Origin: an uncultured Prevotellaceae bacterium
GTDB lineage: Bacteria > Bacteroidota > Bacteroidia > Bacteroidales > Bacteroidaceae
Length of the DNA stretch: 64,000 bases
NCBI GenBank assembly: GCA_902799905.1
Contig: CADCCB010000015.1
Coordinates: forward strand, 1 to 64,000
Reading direction: 5' to 3'
Part shown: positions 1 through 8,088 of the stretch, one piece after another
How the letters are laid out: every line of letters begins with the position of its first letter
How positions within the stretch are numbered: the stretch's first letter is position 1
Program-made: the position numbers and the translations under genes
Notes under the pieces: generated by a model
What the model was told of the DNA's origin: nothing
Seen by the model: the letters and a program-made list of their open reading frames with translations, nothing else
The model's database searches: none

Positions 1-72
1 AAAAATAATCCGATAATTGTTCTGCTTCGGCAGAAAAATCTCTTTTCCTTTTCTTTTCTCTTATTTATTTCG

Positions 73-80
73 TAACTTTG
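73..80 (+). promoter_or_regulatory. Bacteroidota -7 promoter element
   Basis: TAACTTTG followed by C matches the TAnnTTTG(C) -7 box used by the Bacteroidota primary sigma factor. It lies 27 bases before the ATG at 108 and shows that the in-frame TTG at 78 is promoter DNA rather than a start. No convincing -33 TTTG was seen. Confidence 0.7.
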
Positions 81-107
81 CCGCCGAAACAAAAAGACTT
101 GCAAGTT

Positions 108-2645
108 ATGAAATCTTTAAAGCAAGGCCTGCTCGACGTGGCGGCCATTGTGTTTTTTGCCGTTTTGGCATTTGCCTATTTCTATCCCGCCGACGTGGAG
201 AACCGCGTGCTGAACCAGGGGGATATCTCGGCTGGTATAGGAGCCGGTGAGGAGAGTAAAGAGTATCTGGAGAAAACGGGTGAGCGTACGCGTTGGACCA
301 ATTCGCTGTTCTCTGGCATGCCCACCTATCAGATTGCTCCTTCGTATCATAGTACTGATACCGTGTCGTTCATCGAGAAGGCCTATCACCTGATCTTGTT
401 GCGTGCCTTCGACTTCCGTCAGCATCTGGCAGCCCTGGGCTCTGTGCTTTGGGCATTCAGTACCTATTTCCTGATTATCATTGCCGCCGGTCACCTGTGG
501 AAGGTGATGGCCCTGGCCTACCTGCCCCCGTTGATAGGTGGTATTGTGCTGGCCTATAGGGGCAAATACCTGTGGGGCTTGGTGGTCACGGGCATCTTTG
601 CAGCCCTGGAGGTACATGCCAATCATGTGCAGATGACCTATTATTATCTGTTCATCATTCTCTTCATGATCATCGCCTTCCTGGTGGAGGCCATTACCAA
701 GAAAGAGTATGCCCGTTTCCTGAAGGCCACGGGAGCCTGTATCATCGGTGGACTGCTGGGTGTGTTGATCAATCTGTCGAACCTCTATCACACATGGGAA
801 TACTCGAAGGAGACCATGCGTGGCAAGAGCGAACTGGTGAAAGAGAATACGGCCAACCAGACGTCGAGCGGTCTGGAGCGCTCGTATATCACCGACTATA
901 GTTACGGTATCGGAGAGACTTGGACGCTGCTGGTGCCCAATGCCAAGGGCGGCACTTCGATGCAGTTGCTTTGGGATGACGAGGGGGCCAAGGAAGCCAT
1001 CAAGGATGTGAAGGTGGACGTGGGCAACGGTCAGGTGCTGACAGCCGATGAGATGTTCAATTACCTGATGCAGAACGGCCTCTACTTCCCCCAGTATTGG
1101 GAAGAACATCTGGAAGAAGGGTCCAATGGTACGATGGGACCGGTCTATGTGGGAGCCTTTGTACTGATGCTCGCCGTGCTGTGCCTGTTGGTGTGCTACA
1201 GGAATCCTCTGACATGGGGCCTGCTGGCAGCCACCCTGCTGAGTATCATGCTGGCATGGGGTAAGAACTTCATGGGGCTGACAGACCTGTTTATCGACTA
1301 TGTGCCGATGTATGCCAAGTTCCGTGCCGTGGAGTCTATCCTTGTCATTGCTGAGTTCACCATCCCACTGATGGCTATGCTGGCATTGAAGGAATTGTTT
1401 TTTACAGAAAAACCTCAAGCCTCCAACCTCAAATCTCAAACCTCAAACCTCAATCCTCAAATCCTCGTTGCCTTTGCACTGACGGGTGGAATAACCCTGC
1501 TCTTTGCTCTGATGCCAACCATGTTCTTTGATTTCTATACAAATGCTGAAGAGGGCATCTTCAACCAGATACTGCCCGCACCGGCTGCCAATACGATGCT
1601 CGATGCACTCAGCCGTGCCCGTCAGGCGGTGTTTACGGCTGACTGCTGGCGGTCGTTCTTCATCATCGCCATCGGCACCCTGCTGTTGCTGGTCTATCGT
1701 GCAGGAAAGTTGAAGGGATGGCTGACTGTGGTCCTGTTGCTGGTGCTCTGTCTGGTTGACTTGTGGCAGGTGAACCGTCGCTACCTGAATCCTGACGACA
1801 AGGACCAGTTCGTGAAGAAGACGGAGCGCAGGCAGATCCGTCAGATGACAGAGGTGGACCGTCAGATACTTGATGATCCTACCCTCTACTATCGTGTGCT
1901 GAACCTGGCCGGTAACGTGTTCAATGAGAACGAGACGAGTTACTACCATAAGAGTGTGGGTGGCTACCACGCTGCCAAATTACGCCGTTACCAGGAACTG
2001 ATAGATGCTTATATCTCACCGCAACTCTCGGCTGTCCGTGAAGTCATACCGACCTACTATGGCGACCTGACACAGGTGAATGGCGATAGTATCTGGTCGG
2101 TGCTCAACATGCTTAATACCAAGTATTTCATCTATCCAGGTGCGCAGACTCCTGTCCAGAACCCATACGCCTATGGCAATGCCTGGTTTGTGGATAAGGT
2201 GGAATATGTTGACAATGCCAATCAGGAACTGGATGCACTGGCTAACTTGAACTTGCGCCATGAGGCCGTGGCCGATAAACAATTCAAGGAAATACTGGGT
2301 GAGGCCGCTGCTCTGGATTCTGCCCAGACCGTGGAACTGACAGGCTATGAGCCCAACCAACTGACGTATCAGGTGAACAGTGCTACGGGAGGTGTTCTGG
2401 TGCTGTCGGACATCTACTATCCCGGCTGGACGGCTGAGGTCGATGGCACAGAGGTGGAGATAGGACGTGTCAACTACGTGCTGCGTGCCTTGCGCCTGAC
2501 GCCCGGCAGTCATCAGGTGGTGCTGAGTTTCTTCCCGAAGACTATTGACAACACAGAGACGATAGCCTATGTGGCAATGGCTCTCCTCTTCCTGTTCGCC
2601 ATCGGCCTGTGTGTCATGCCGTTGGTAAGGAGGAAGAAAAAGTGA
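108..2645 (+). CDS. YfhO-family multispanning membrane protein
   Basis: The 845-residue product resembles the YfhO family of polytopic membrane proteins, a group linked to cell-envelope glycosylation and related to GT-C enzymes. The first hydrophobic helix covers about residues 9-27 and is followed by a periplasmic loop and a series of further helices up to about residue 570. A soluble C-terminal domain follows, then a last helix near 815-835 and a basic RRKKK end. Start: ATG 108 is chosen because the upstream in-frame TTG lies inside the promoter. Odd: residues about 435-454 (KPQASNL and SNLNPQI blocks) are encoded by a CCTCAAA-type simple repeat in a loop between two helices and look like an insertion. 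The substrate is unknown. Confidence 0.85.
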   Translation: MKSLKQGLLDVAAIVFFAVLAFAYFYPADVENRVLNQGDISAGIGAGEESKEYLEKTGERTRWTNSLFSGMPTYQIAPSYHSTDTVSFIEKAYHLILLRAFDFRQHLAALGSVLWAFSTYFLIIIAAGHLWKVMALAYLPPLIGGIVLAYRGKYLWGLVVTGIFAALEVHANHVQMTYYYLFIILFMIIAFLVEAITKKEYARFLKATGACIIGGLLGVLINLSNLYHTWEYSKETMRGKSELVKENTANQTSSGLERSYITDYSYGIGETWTLLVPNAKGGTSMQLLWDDEGAKEAIKDVKVDVGNGQVLTADEMFNYLMQNGLYFPQYWEEHLEEGSNGTMGPVYVGAFVLMLAVLCLLVCYRNPLTWGLLAATLLSIMLAWGKNFMGLTDLFIDYVPMYAKFRAVESILVIAEFTIPLMAMLALKELFFTEKPQASNLKSQTSNLNPQILVAFALTGGITLLFALMPTMFFDFYTNAEEGIFNQILPAPAANTMLDALSRARQAVFTADCWRSFFIIAIGTLLLLVYRAGKLKGWLTVVLLLVLCLVDLWQVNRRYLNPDDKDQFVKKTERRQIRQMTEVDRQILDDPTLYYRVLNLAGNVFNENETSYYHKSVGGYHAAKLRRYQELIDAYISPQLSAVREVIPTYYGDLTQVNGDSIWSVLNMLNTKYFIYPGAQTPVQNPYAYGNAWFVDKVEYVDNANQELDALANLNLRHEAVADKQFKEILGEAAALDSAQTVELTGYEPNQLTYQVNSATGGVLVLSDIYYPGWTAEVDGTEVEIGRVNYVLRALRLTPGSHQVVLSFFPKTIDNTETIAYVAMALLFLFAIGLCVMPLVRRKKK
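1411..1466. repeat. CCTCAAA-type simple repeat inside the yfhO-like gene
   Basis: This stretch is a degenerate tandem of AACCTCAAA/AATCCTCAA units lying wholly inside the coding frame. Its translation contains SNLNPQI, which also occurs in the unrelated GH97 gene near 39613-39645. The base composition is strikingly unlike the flanking codons. Confidence 0.75.
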
Positions 2646-2649
2646 GAAA

Positions 2650-2716
2650 TAGGGTTTCCCCTATCAGGAAATGGGGGAAATCCTTCTGAAGTTTATTGAG
2701 ATTGGCGTACCTTTGC
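2650..2716 (+). promoter_or_regulatory. Operator-like TAGGG motif plus -7 promoter
   Basis: TAGGGTTTCCCCTAT (2650-2664) is followed by GGGGGAAATCC (2673-2683) and then TACCTTTG (2709-2716). The same 15-mer is found at 46013-46027, where it starts 58 bases before the -7 box; here it starts 59 bases before. The conserved spacing suggests a shared regulator. Confidence 0.6.
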
Positions 2717-2741
2717 AGCAAACATTAAAAGACTGACGATT

Positions 2742-3449
2742 ATGAGAAAAGGAGTTGTTATTTTAGTAGGGGCTGCCATTCTGTTGGCCAGTTGCAGTAG
2801 TAATACTGCTGTAGGTGCCTTTGCCGGCGGTCAGTTTGGACATGTGATAGGTTCTGCCATCGGCGGTATCTCTGGTGGCTGGCGTGGACATCACACTGGT
2901 GCTTTGATAGGAACTGTCGGTGGAATGGTGGCTGGTGCCGTGATTGGCGCCGCTGTCGATCAGGCAGAGGAAAAGAAAAGGGGACGCGTAGAACCTCAGA
3001 GAGGTATCAACGGACGTACATCACCTCGTTACGATGAGGGAGCCTATTCTTCTCAGAATGGTGTAGATGATCGTATTACTTTCAACGATGAAGCACCGTT
3101 GGAAATCCGCAATGCCATGATTGTGGAGTCGAGACGTGACGGCGTGCTCACTCGTGGTGAGGAGTGCACAGTGATGTTTGAAATCATGAATAATTCCGAC
3201 AGGACTGTCTATGATGTCAGGCCTATTGTAGAAGACGTAACGGGAAACAAGCACATCAAGATATCACCGAACTTGAGGGTGGAGAGCATCGCTCCGCATC
3301 AGGGCGTGCGCTATACGGCCACAATTCTGGCCGACAAAAAGTTGAAGGACGGTGAGATCATGGTTTTAGTAGGTGTTGCGCAAGGTCATCAGGAAGTTAC
3401 CTCGCAGACACGTCAGTTTACCGTTCCGACGGCAAAACAGGTTCGTTAA
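2742..3449 (+). CDS. Glycine-zipper lipoprotein
   Basis: The 235-residue product has a lipoprotein signal (lipobox LLASC, Cys about residue 18). A glycine-rich membrane-associating segment follows (about residues 24-72, repeated GGxxG spacing), as in glycine-zipper outer-membrane lipoproteins. The C-terminal half (about 110-235) looks like a beta-sandwich with the phrase GEECTVMFEIMNNSDRTVYD, as in domains that bind or present surface polymers. The exact role is unknown. It has its own promoter with the shared TAGGG operator-like motif. Its 3' end overlaps the convergent rlpA by 32 bases. Confidence 0.8.
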   Translation: MRKGVVILVGAAILLASCSSNTAVGAFAGGQFGHVIGSAIGGISGGWRGHHTGALIGTVGGMVAGAVIGAAVDQAEEKKRGRVEPQRGINGRTSPRYDEGAYSSQNGVDDRITFNDEAPLEIRNAMIVESRRDGVLTRGEECTVMFEIMNNSDRTVYDVRPIVEDVTGNKHIKISPNLRVESIAPHQGVRYTATILADKKLKDGEIMVLVGVAQGHQEVTSQTRQFTVPTAKQVR

Positions 3450-3993
3450 CGGGTTCGATAACGGGTTCGATTATTGGCCATTCCATCACTAACTCCTCGT
3501 CATTCTCCCAAACGCGGGGAATGGTGTGGGTTGGTGTTATTTCCAATGGCGGCAATATCAGAATGATGGGCTCTAAGGTTACCTTGGTCGTTCCTAAATG
3601 GGCAAACCCCAGCAACTGCGCAGCCTTTCTGGTCAGGTCGACAATACGTCCGCGAATGAATGGTCCTCGGTCGTTGACCTTGACGATGATTTCCCGGTCG
3701 TTAGCCAGGTTGCATACTTTCACCAGTGTTCCGAAAGGAAGTGTACGGTGGGCACATGTGAGACTGTCGTTGTGGAGTAACTCCCCACTGGCGGTGCGCT
3801 TTCCTGTAAAATGTGATGCGTAGTAGGAAGCAAAGCCAGTCTCTTTCTTACCGATAGTCTGAGTCTGTGCTTCTGCATAACTATAGAAGAAAGAGAAAAT
3901 GAGAAGATGAAAGAAGCAGAGAATACTGCGTGAAAGTGTTGTCCTCGAGAGGATTGATAGTTTCTGTAGGTCTTTGTTCTTCATATTTCTCAT
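3418..3993 (-). CDS. rlpA: RlpA-like septal ring lytic transglycosylase / DPBB protein
   Basis: The 191-residue product has an N-terminal hydrophobic signal (about residues 20-42, ending AEAQ) and a double-psi beta-barrel domain typical of RlpA. It shows GFASYYASHFTGKRTASGE-like start-of-domain residues, then KVNDRGPF and RGRIVDLT. RlpA proteins act on denuded peptidoglycan at septa. There is no SPOR domain, so this is the short form. An alternative start lies three codons in (ATG at 3984). It follows gdhA by only 24 bases on the same strand, so it is probably co-transcribed. Its 3' end overlaps the convergent lipoprotein gene. Confidence 0.85.
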   Translation of the reverse strand: MRNMKNKDLQKLSILSRTTLSRSILCFFHLLIFSFFYSYAEAQTQTIGKKETGFASYYASHFTGKRTASGELLHNDSLTCAHRTLPFGTLVKVCNLANDREIIVKVNDRGPFIRGRIVDLTRKAAQLLGFAHLGTTKVTLEPIILILPPLEITPTHTIPRVWENDEELVMEWPIIEPVIEPVNEPVLPSER

Positions 3994-4017
3994 TTTCTCT
4001 TTTTTTTGTGTTGATTG

Positions 4018-5355
4018 CTATACGATACCTTGTGCCAGCATGGCCTTGGCTACCTTCATGAAGCCGGCGACATTGGCGCCTTTCACGTAATTGATATAGT
4101 TGCCCTCGCGGCCGTATTGTACGCACTGCTCGTGGATGCCGGCCATGATATGATGCAACTTTTGGTCAACCTCTTCACCCGTCCAGGCTATGCGCATGGA
4201 GTTCTGTGTCATCTCCAGACCGGATGTTGCCACACCGCCAGCGTTGACTGCCTTGCCAGGAGCGAACAGCATATTGGCAGCAATGAACTTGTTGACAGCC
4301 TCGGCCGTGCAGCCCATATTGGAAACCTCGGCCACGCAAAGCGGCTTTTGAGCCAGGATCATGTCAGCATCATCGCCATTGAGTTCGTTCTGGGTGGCAC
4401 AGGGTAGATAGATGTCAGCCTTCTGCTCCCAAGGCTTCTTGCCCTCGAAGAAGGTAGCACCATCGAATTCATCGGCATAGGGGGCACAGATGTCATTGCC
4501 AGAGGCACGTAACTCCAGCAGATAGTCAATCTTCTCAGCATCCAGACCTGCAGGGTCATAGATATAGCCGTCAGGACCACTGATGGTGATGACCTTCGCT
4601 CCAAGTTCTGTTGCCTTCTTAGCAGCGCCCCAGGCTACGTTGCCGAATCCTGACAGGGCCACTGTCTTGCCCTTGATGTCGAGACCGTGGGTCTCCAGCA
4701 TGTGATGCACAAAGTAGAGGGCACCATAGCCAGTGGCCTCTGGACGAAGGATGGAACCGCCCCATTCCATGCCCTTGCCCGTGAGTGTGGCACCGTGGAA
4801 CTGTGAGGTGAGTTTCTTATACATGCCGAACAGATAGCCAATCTCACGGCCACCCACGCCGATGTCGCCGGCGGGTACGTCCATGTCCGGACCGATCACT
4901 TTATATAGTTCCATCATGAATGCTTGGCAGAAACGCATGATCTCTGCTTCGCTCTTGCCGCGTGGAGCAAAGTCGCTACCGCCCTTGCCACCGCCCATGG
5001 GCAGGGTGGTAAGGGCATTCTTGAAGGTCTGTTCGAAGCCCAGGAACTTCAGAATGCTCAGGTTGACTGATGGGTGGAAACGCAGACCGCCTTTGTAGGG
5101 GCCAATGGCGCTATTGAACTGTACGCGATAGCCGATGTTCACCTGCACCTCGCCCTTGTCGTCGACCCAGGGCACTCGGAAGGTCGTGATGCGCTCAGGT
5201 TCAACGATGCGCTCCACAATCTTGGCCTTCTCGAACTCGGGGTGCTGGTTATAAACATCCTTGATGGATTCCAACACTTCACGAACAGCCTGTAGGTACT
5301 CCAACTCGCCAGGATGCTTGCGCTCCAAGGCTTGCATAATTTTCTCAACTTCCAT
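4018..5355 (-). CDS. gdhA: NADP-specific glutamate dehydrogenase
   Basis: The 445-residue product is a full-length hexameric glutamate dehydrogenase that interconverts 2-oxoglutarate plus ammonium and glutamate in the cytoplasm. The N-terminal substrate domain holds PMGGGKGGSDF (with the lysine that contacts substrate) and GPDMDVPAGDIGVGGREIG. The Rossmann domain contains ALSGFGNVAWGAA. Length and order match the E. coli-type NADP enzyme (about 447 residues). It has its own promoter (TACTTTTG on the minus strand at 5399-5406). It is probably the main ammonium-assimilating enzyme, as in other Prevotella. Confidence 0.97.
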   Translation of the reverse strand: MEVEKIMQALERKHPGELEYLQAVREVLESIKDVYNQHPEFEKAKIVERIVEPERITTFRVPWVDDKGEVQVNIGYRVQFNSAIGPYKGGLRFHPSVNLSILKFLGFEQTFKNALTTLPMGGGKGGSDFAPRGKSEAEIMRFCQAFMMELYKVIGPDMDVPAGDIGVGGREIGYLFGMYKKLTSQFHGATLTGKGMEWGGSILRPEATGYGALYFVHHMLETHGLDIKGKTVALSGFGNVAWGAAKKATELGAKVITISGPDGYIYDPAGLDAEKIDYLLELRASGNDICAPYADEFDGATFFEGKKPWEQKADIYLPCATQNELNGDDADMILAQKPLCVAEVSNMGCTAEAVNKFIAANMLFAPGKAVNAGGVATSGLEMTQNSMRIAWTGEEVDQKLHHIMAGIHEQCVQYGREGNYINYVKGANVAGFMKVAKAMLAQGIV

Positions 5356-5398
5356 AGTGTTATGTTTTAAAGTTAATCAGATTGTTATTAGAACACCG

Positions 5399-5406
5399 CA
5401 AAAGTA
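5399..5406 (-). promoter_or_regulatory. -7 promoter element of gdhA
   Basis: TACTTTTG followed by C on the minus strand fits the TAnnTTTG consensus and sits about 44 bases before the gdhA start. The rest of the 213-base gap to the GH127-type gene is A/T-rich. No convincing plus-strand promoter could be picked for that gene. Confidence 0.6.
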
Positions 5407-5568
5407 GGAAAAAATATTCTATCCTCCAAGGAAAAAGCGAAAAATCTTTCCTTTTCCCTTGCATTTTGTCCAATAAGCAGGCCTTAGCATATTTTTTCCT
5501 GTATCGGTGTAATAAGTTGAGAACTTAGGCGTTATTTATATAATAAATAATCATCAAAACATCGAACA

Positions 5569-8067
5569 ATGAAAAGAATACTGTCAATCATCTTATTGGT
5601 GGGGTGTCTGGGAGCGATGCATGCCTATGCACAGACCGAACTTTATCCTAATCATTTTGACTTAGAGCAGGTGACACTGCTTGACGGGCCGATGAAGACG
5701 GCTATGGAACTGAATTTCAAGACACTCATGCAGTATGATGTGGACAGGCTGTTGACACCGTATATCCGTCAGTCGGGGCTTTCTGCAGATGCCAACAGCG
5801 CTTACTACCAGTGGGAGCAGAAACACCCGTCGTTCCCCAACTGGGGCAGTGGCAACTTCAATCTTGACGGACATGTGGGCGGTCATTATCTCTCCGCTCT
5901 TTCGCTGGCATGGGCTGCCTGTCGTGATGAGGGGATGAAGGCTCAACTGAAGGAACGCATCAACTATATGGTTGGTGTGATGAAGGAGTGTCAGGATAAC
6001 TACGACGGCAATACCGACGGCCTCTATGGCTTTATAGGAGGACAACCTATCAACCAGTCGTGGATAGACCTCTATCACGGTAACCTTGCTTCAATCCGTA
6101 GTAACTGGGGCTGGGTCCCCTTCTATTGCCAGCATAAGATTCTTGCCGGACTGCGTGATGCTTATATATATGGTGGCAACGAAGATGCCAAAGAGATGTT
6201 CCGCAAACTCTGCGACTGGAGTGTCAATGTGGTAAGTAATATCTCTGACGACGATTTGCAGGGCTTCCTCAATTGTGAGCATGGAGGTATGAACGAGTCG
6301 TTGCTCGATGCCTATCAACTCTTTGGCAACGAACTGTATCTTGGTGCGGCTAAGCGCTATACCCACCAGACGATGCTCAACGGCATGCAGACGCCAAATC
6401 CGACATTCCTGGACAACAAACATGCCAATACCCAGGTTCCCAAGTACATCGGTATGGAGAGGATAGGGGAAATGGAGTGTTCCCAACTTCCTACCCTCAA
6501 TTCTCAATTCATCAAGGCGGCCGAAAACTTCTGGCAGGATGTGGCTCAGAACCGCACCGTCTGTATCGGTGGCAATTCCGTGGGAGAGCACTTCCTGACC
6601 AAGGAGAACAGCAATCGGTATATTGACCATCTGGATGGGCCCGAGTCGTGCAATACCAATAACATGCTGAAACTCTCTGAGATGATGGCCGACCGCACGG
6701 GCGATGCCAAGTATGCGGACTTTTACGAGCAGGCTATGTGGAACCATATTCTTTCCACTCAGGATCCTCAGACCGGTGGCTATGTCTATTTCACGACATT
6801 GCGTCCTCAGGGCTATCGTATCTATTCGAAGGTGAATCAAGGCATGTGGTGTTGTGTGGGTACAGGTATGGAGAACCATTCCAAGTATGGACATTTCATC
6901 TATACCCATAACGGCAATAAAACCCTCTATGTGAATCTCTTCACGGCATCATCGCTCAATAGTAAGGATTTCGTCGTCACCCAGGAGACGAGATTCCCCT
7001 TTGAGCCGAAGACCACCATCACCATTGGGAAGGCAGGTCACTACCAGATTGCCCTCCGCCATCCCGCCTGGGCAGGTAAGGATTATTCCATCACAGTGAA
7101 TGGCTTAGCCGTCAACTCCTCCGTAATGACAGGCAAAGCGTCCTATGTGACCATCGACCGTAAGTGGAAGAAGGGAGACAAGATAGAGGTCAGACTGCCT
7201 ATGGAACTGCGCTATGAGGAATGTCCTAACTACACTGACTATGTTGCCTTCAAGTATGGTCCTATCCTGTTGGCTGCCAACGTGTCGCCGAAGGATGGTG
7301 AGACGCTTCGCAACGAGTATGCCGGTGCTGGTCGTATGGATCATGCCCCCGGTTCGATGGGCACGTCGAAGAACCTACTCTCCGCACCGTTGCTGATTGG
7401 CAGCCGTGCCGCTGTGCTGGACCGCATCACGCCGCAAGATCTCTCGCGTCTGACCTTCACCATCGATGCCAGTCGTCAGGGGGTTGACACCTATAAGTGG
7501 ACGACGCTGACCCTTCAGCCGTTCTACCAGATTCATCATGCCCGCTACTCCTGCTACTGGTATCAGCAGACCCCCGAAGGCTTTGCTGCCAGCAAGATGG
7601 CACAGACCGAAGCCGCCAACGAGGCCCTGCTGGCACGCACCATCGATTTCGTCGTTCCTGGTGAGCAGCAGAGCGAGGCTGGCCATGAGTACAACTATTC
7701 CAGCAACTCGAGCAAGGGGAGTTACAATGGTGAGAGTTATCGTGACGCACAGGCTGGCGGTCATGTGCAGTACACCTTATTTAATAATACGGGCATTGCC
7801 GAAGGCCTGTCCATCATGTGCCGCTTCACCATGTTCGACAAAGGTCGCAAGGCTGTTCTGCTGGTCGATGGTGAAAAGATTGCCGATGTGGTCATCCCGA
7901 TGAAGGTCGAAAATGCCGAGAATGGCTTCTTCAACATCGAGTGTCCTATCCCTGCCGCTTTGCAGAAGGATGCTGAGGGCAAGGCCAAGACCCAGTTTGT
8001 GGTGCGTCTGGCAGCCACTGAGGGTACGATGAATCCTGGCCTCTACTATGTGCGGCTCATCAAGTAA
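5569..8067 (+). CDS. GH127/GH146-type beta-L-arabinofuranosidase
   Basis: The 832-residue secreted enzyme has a signal peptide ending AYAQ (about residue 22) and a DUF1680-type (alpha/alpha)6 barrel. The metal and nucleophile residues of this clan are visible: ESC (Glu359, Cys361) and WCCVGTG (Cys428, Cys429), matching the Glu/Cys zinc site and cysteine nucleophile known for HypBA1. Beta-rich accessory domains follow (about residues 480-830). The enzyme would release beta-L-arabinofuranose from plant glycans. Whether it is GH127 or GH146 needs a profile search. The stretch QLPTLNSQF (about residues 306-314) is encoded by CCCTCAATTCTCAATTC, possibly another in-frame simple-repeat insert. Confidence 0.88.
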   Translation: MKRILSIILLVGCLGAMHAYAQTELYPNHFDLEQVTLLDGPMKTAMELNFKTLMQYDVDRLLTPYIRQSGLSADANSAYYQWEQKHPSFPNWGSGNFNLDGHVGGHYLSALSLAWAACRDEGMKAQLKERINYMVGVMKECQDNYDGNTDGLYGFIGGQPINQSWIDLYHGNLASIRSNWGWVPFYCQHKILAGLRDAYIYGGNEDAKEMFRKLCDWSVNVVSNISDDDLQGFLNCEHGGMNESLLDAYQLFGNELYLGAAKRYTHQTMLNGMQTPNPTFLDNKHANTQVPKYIGMERIGEMECSQLPTLNSQFIKAAENFWQDVAQNRTVCIGGNSVGEHFLTKENSNRYIDHLDGPESCNTNNMLKLSEMMADRTGDAKYADFYEQAMWNHILSTQDPQTGGYVYFTTLRPQGYRIYSKVNQGMWCCVGTGMENHSKYGHFIYTHNGNKTLYVNLFTASSLNSKDFVVTQETRFPFEPKTTITIGKAGHYQIALRHPAWAGKDYSITVNGLAVNSSVMTGKASYVTIDRKWKKGDKIEVRLPMELRYEECPNYTDYVAFKYGPILLAANVSPKDGETLRNEYAGAGRMDHAPGSMGTSKNLLSAPLLIGSRAAVLDRITPQDLSRLTFTIDASRQGVDTYKWTTLTLQPFYQIHHARYSCYWYQQTPEGFAASKMAQTEAANEALLARTIDFVVPGEQQSEAGHEYNYSSNSSKGSYNGESYRDAQAGGHVQYTLFNNTGIAEGLSIMCRFTMFDKGRKAVLLVDGEKIADVVIPMKVENAENGFFNIECPIPAALQKDAEGKAKTQFVVRLAATEGTMNPGLYYVRLIK

Positions 8068-8088
8068 ACATTTGGAACAAATATTGCA

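Noticed and set aside
78-107. TTG start for the YfhO-like gene
   Set aside because: The TTG is part of the TAACTTTG promoter box and would precede the transcript start.
117-1439. 440-codon open frame antisense to the YfhO-like gene
   Set aside because: Its translation is rich in His, Gln and Cys without domains, and it mirrors the codon pattern of the opposite strand.
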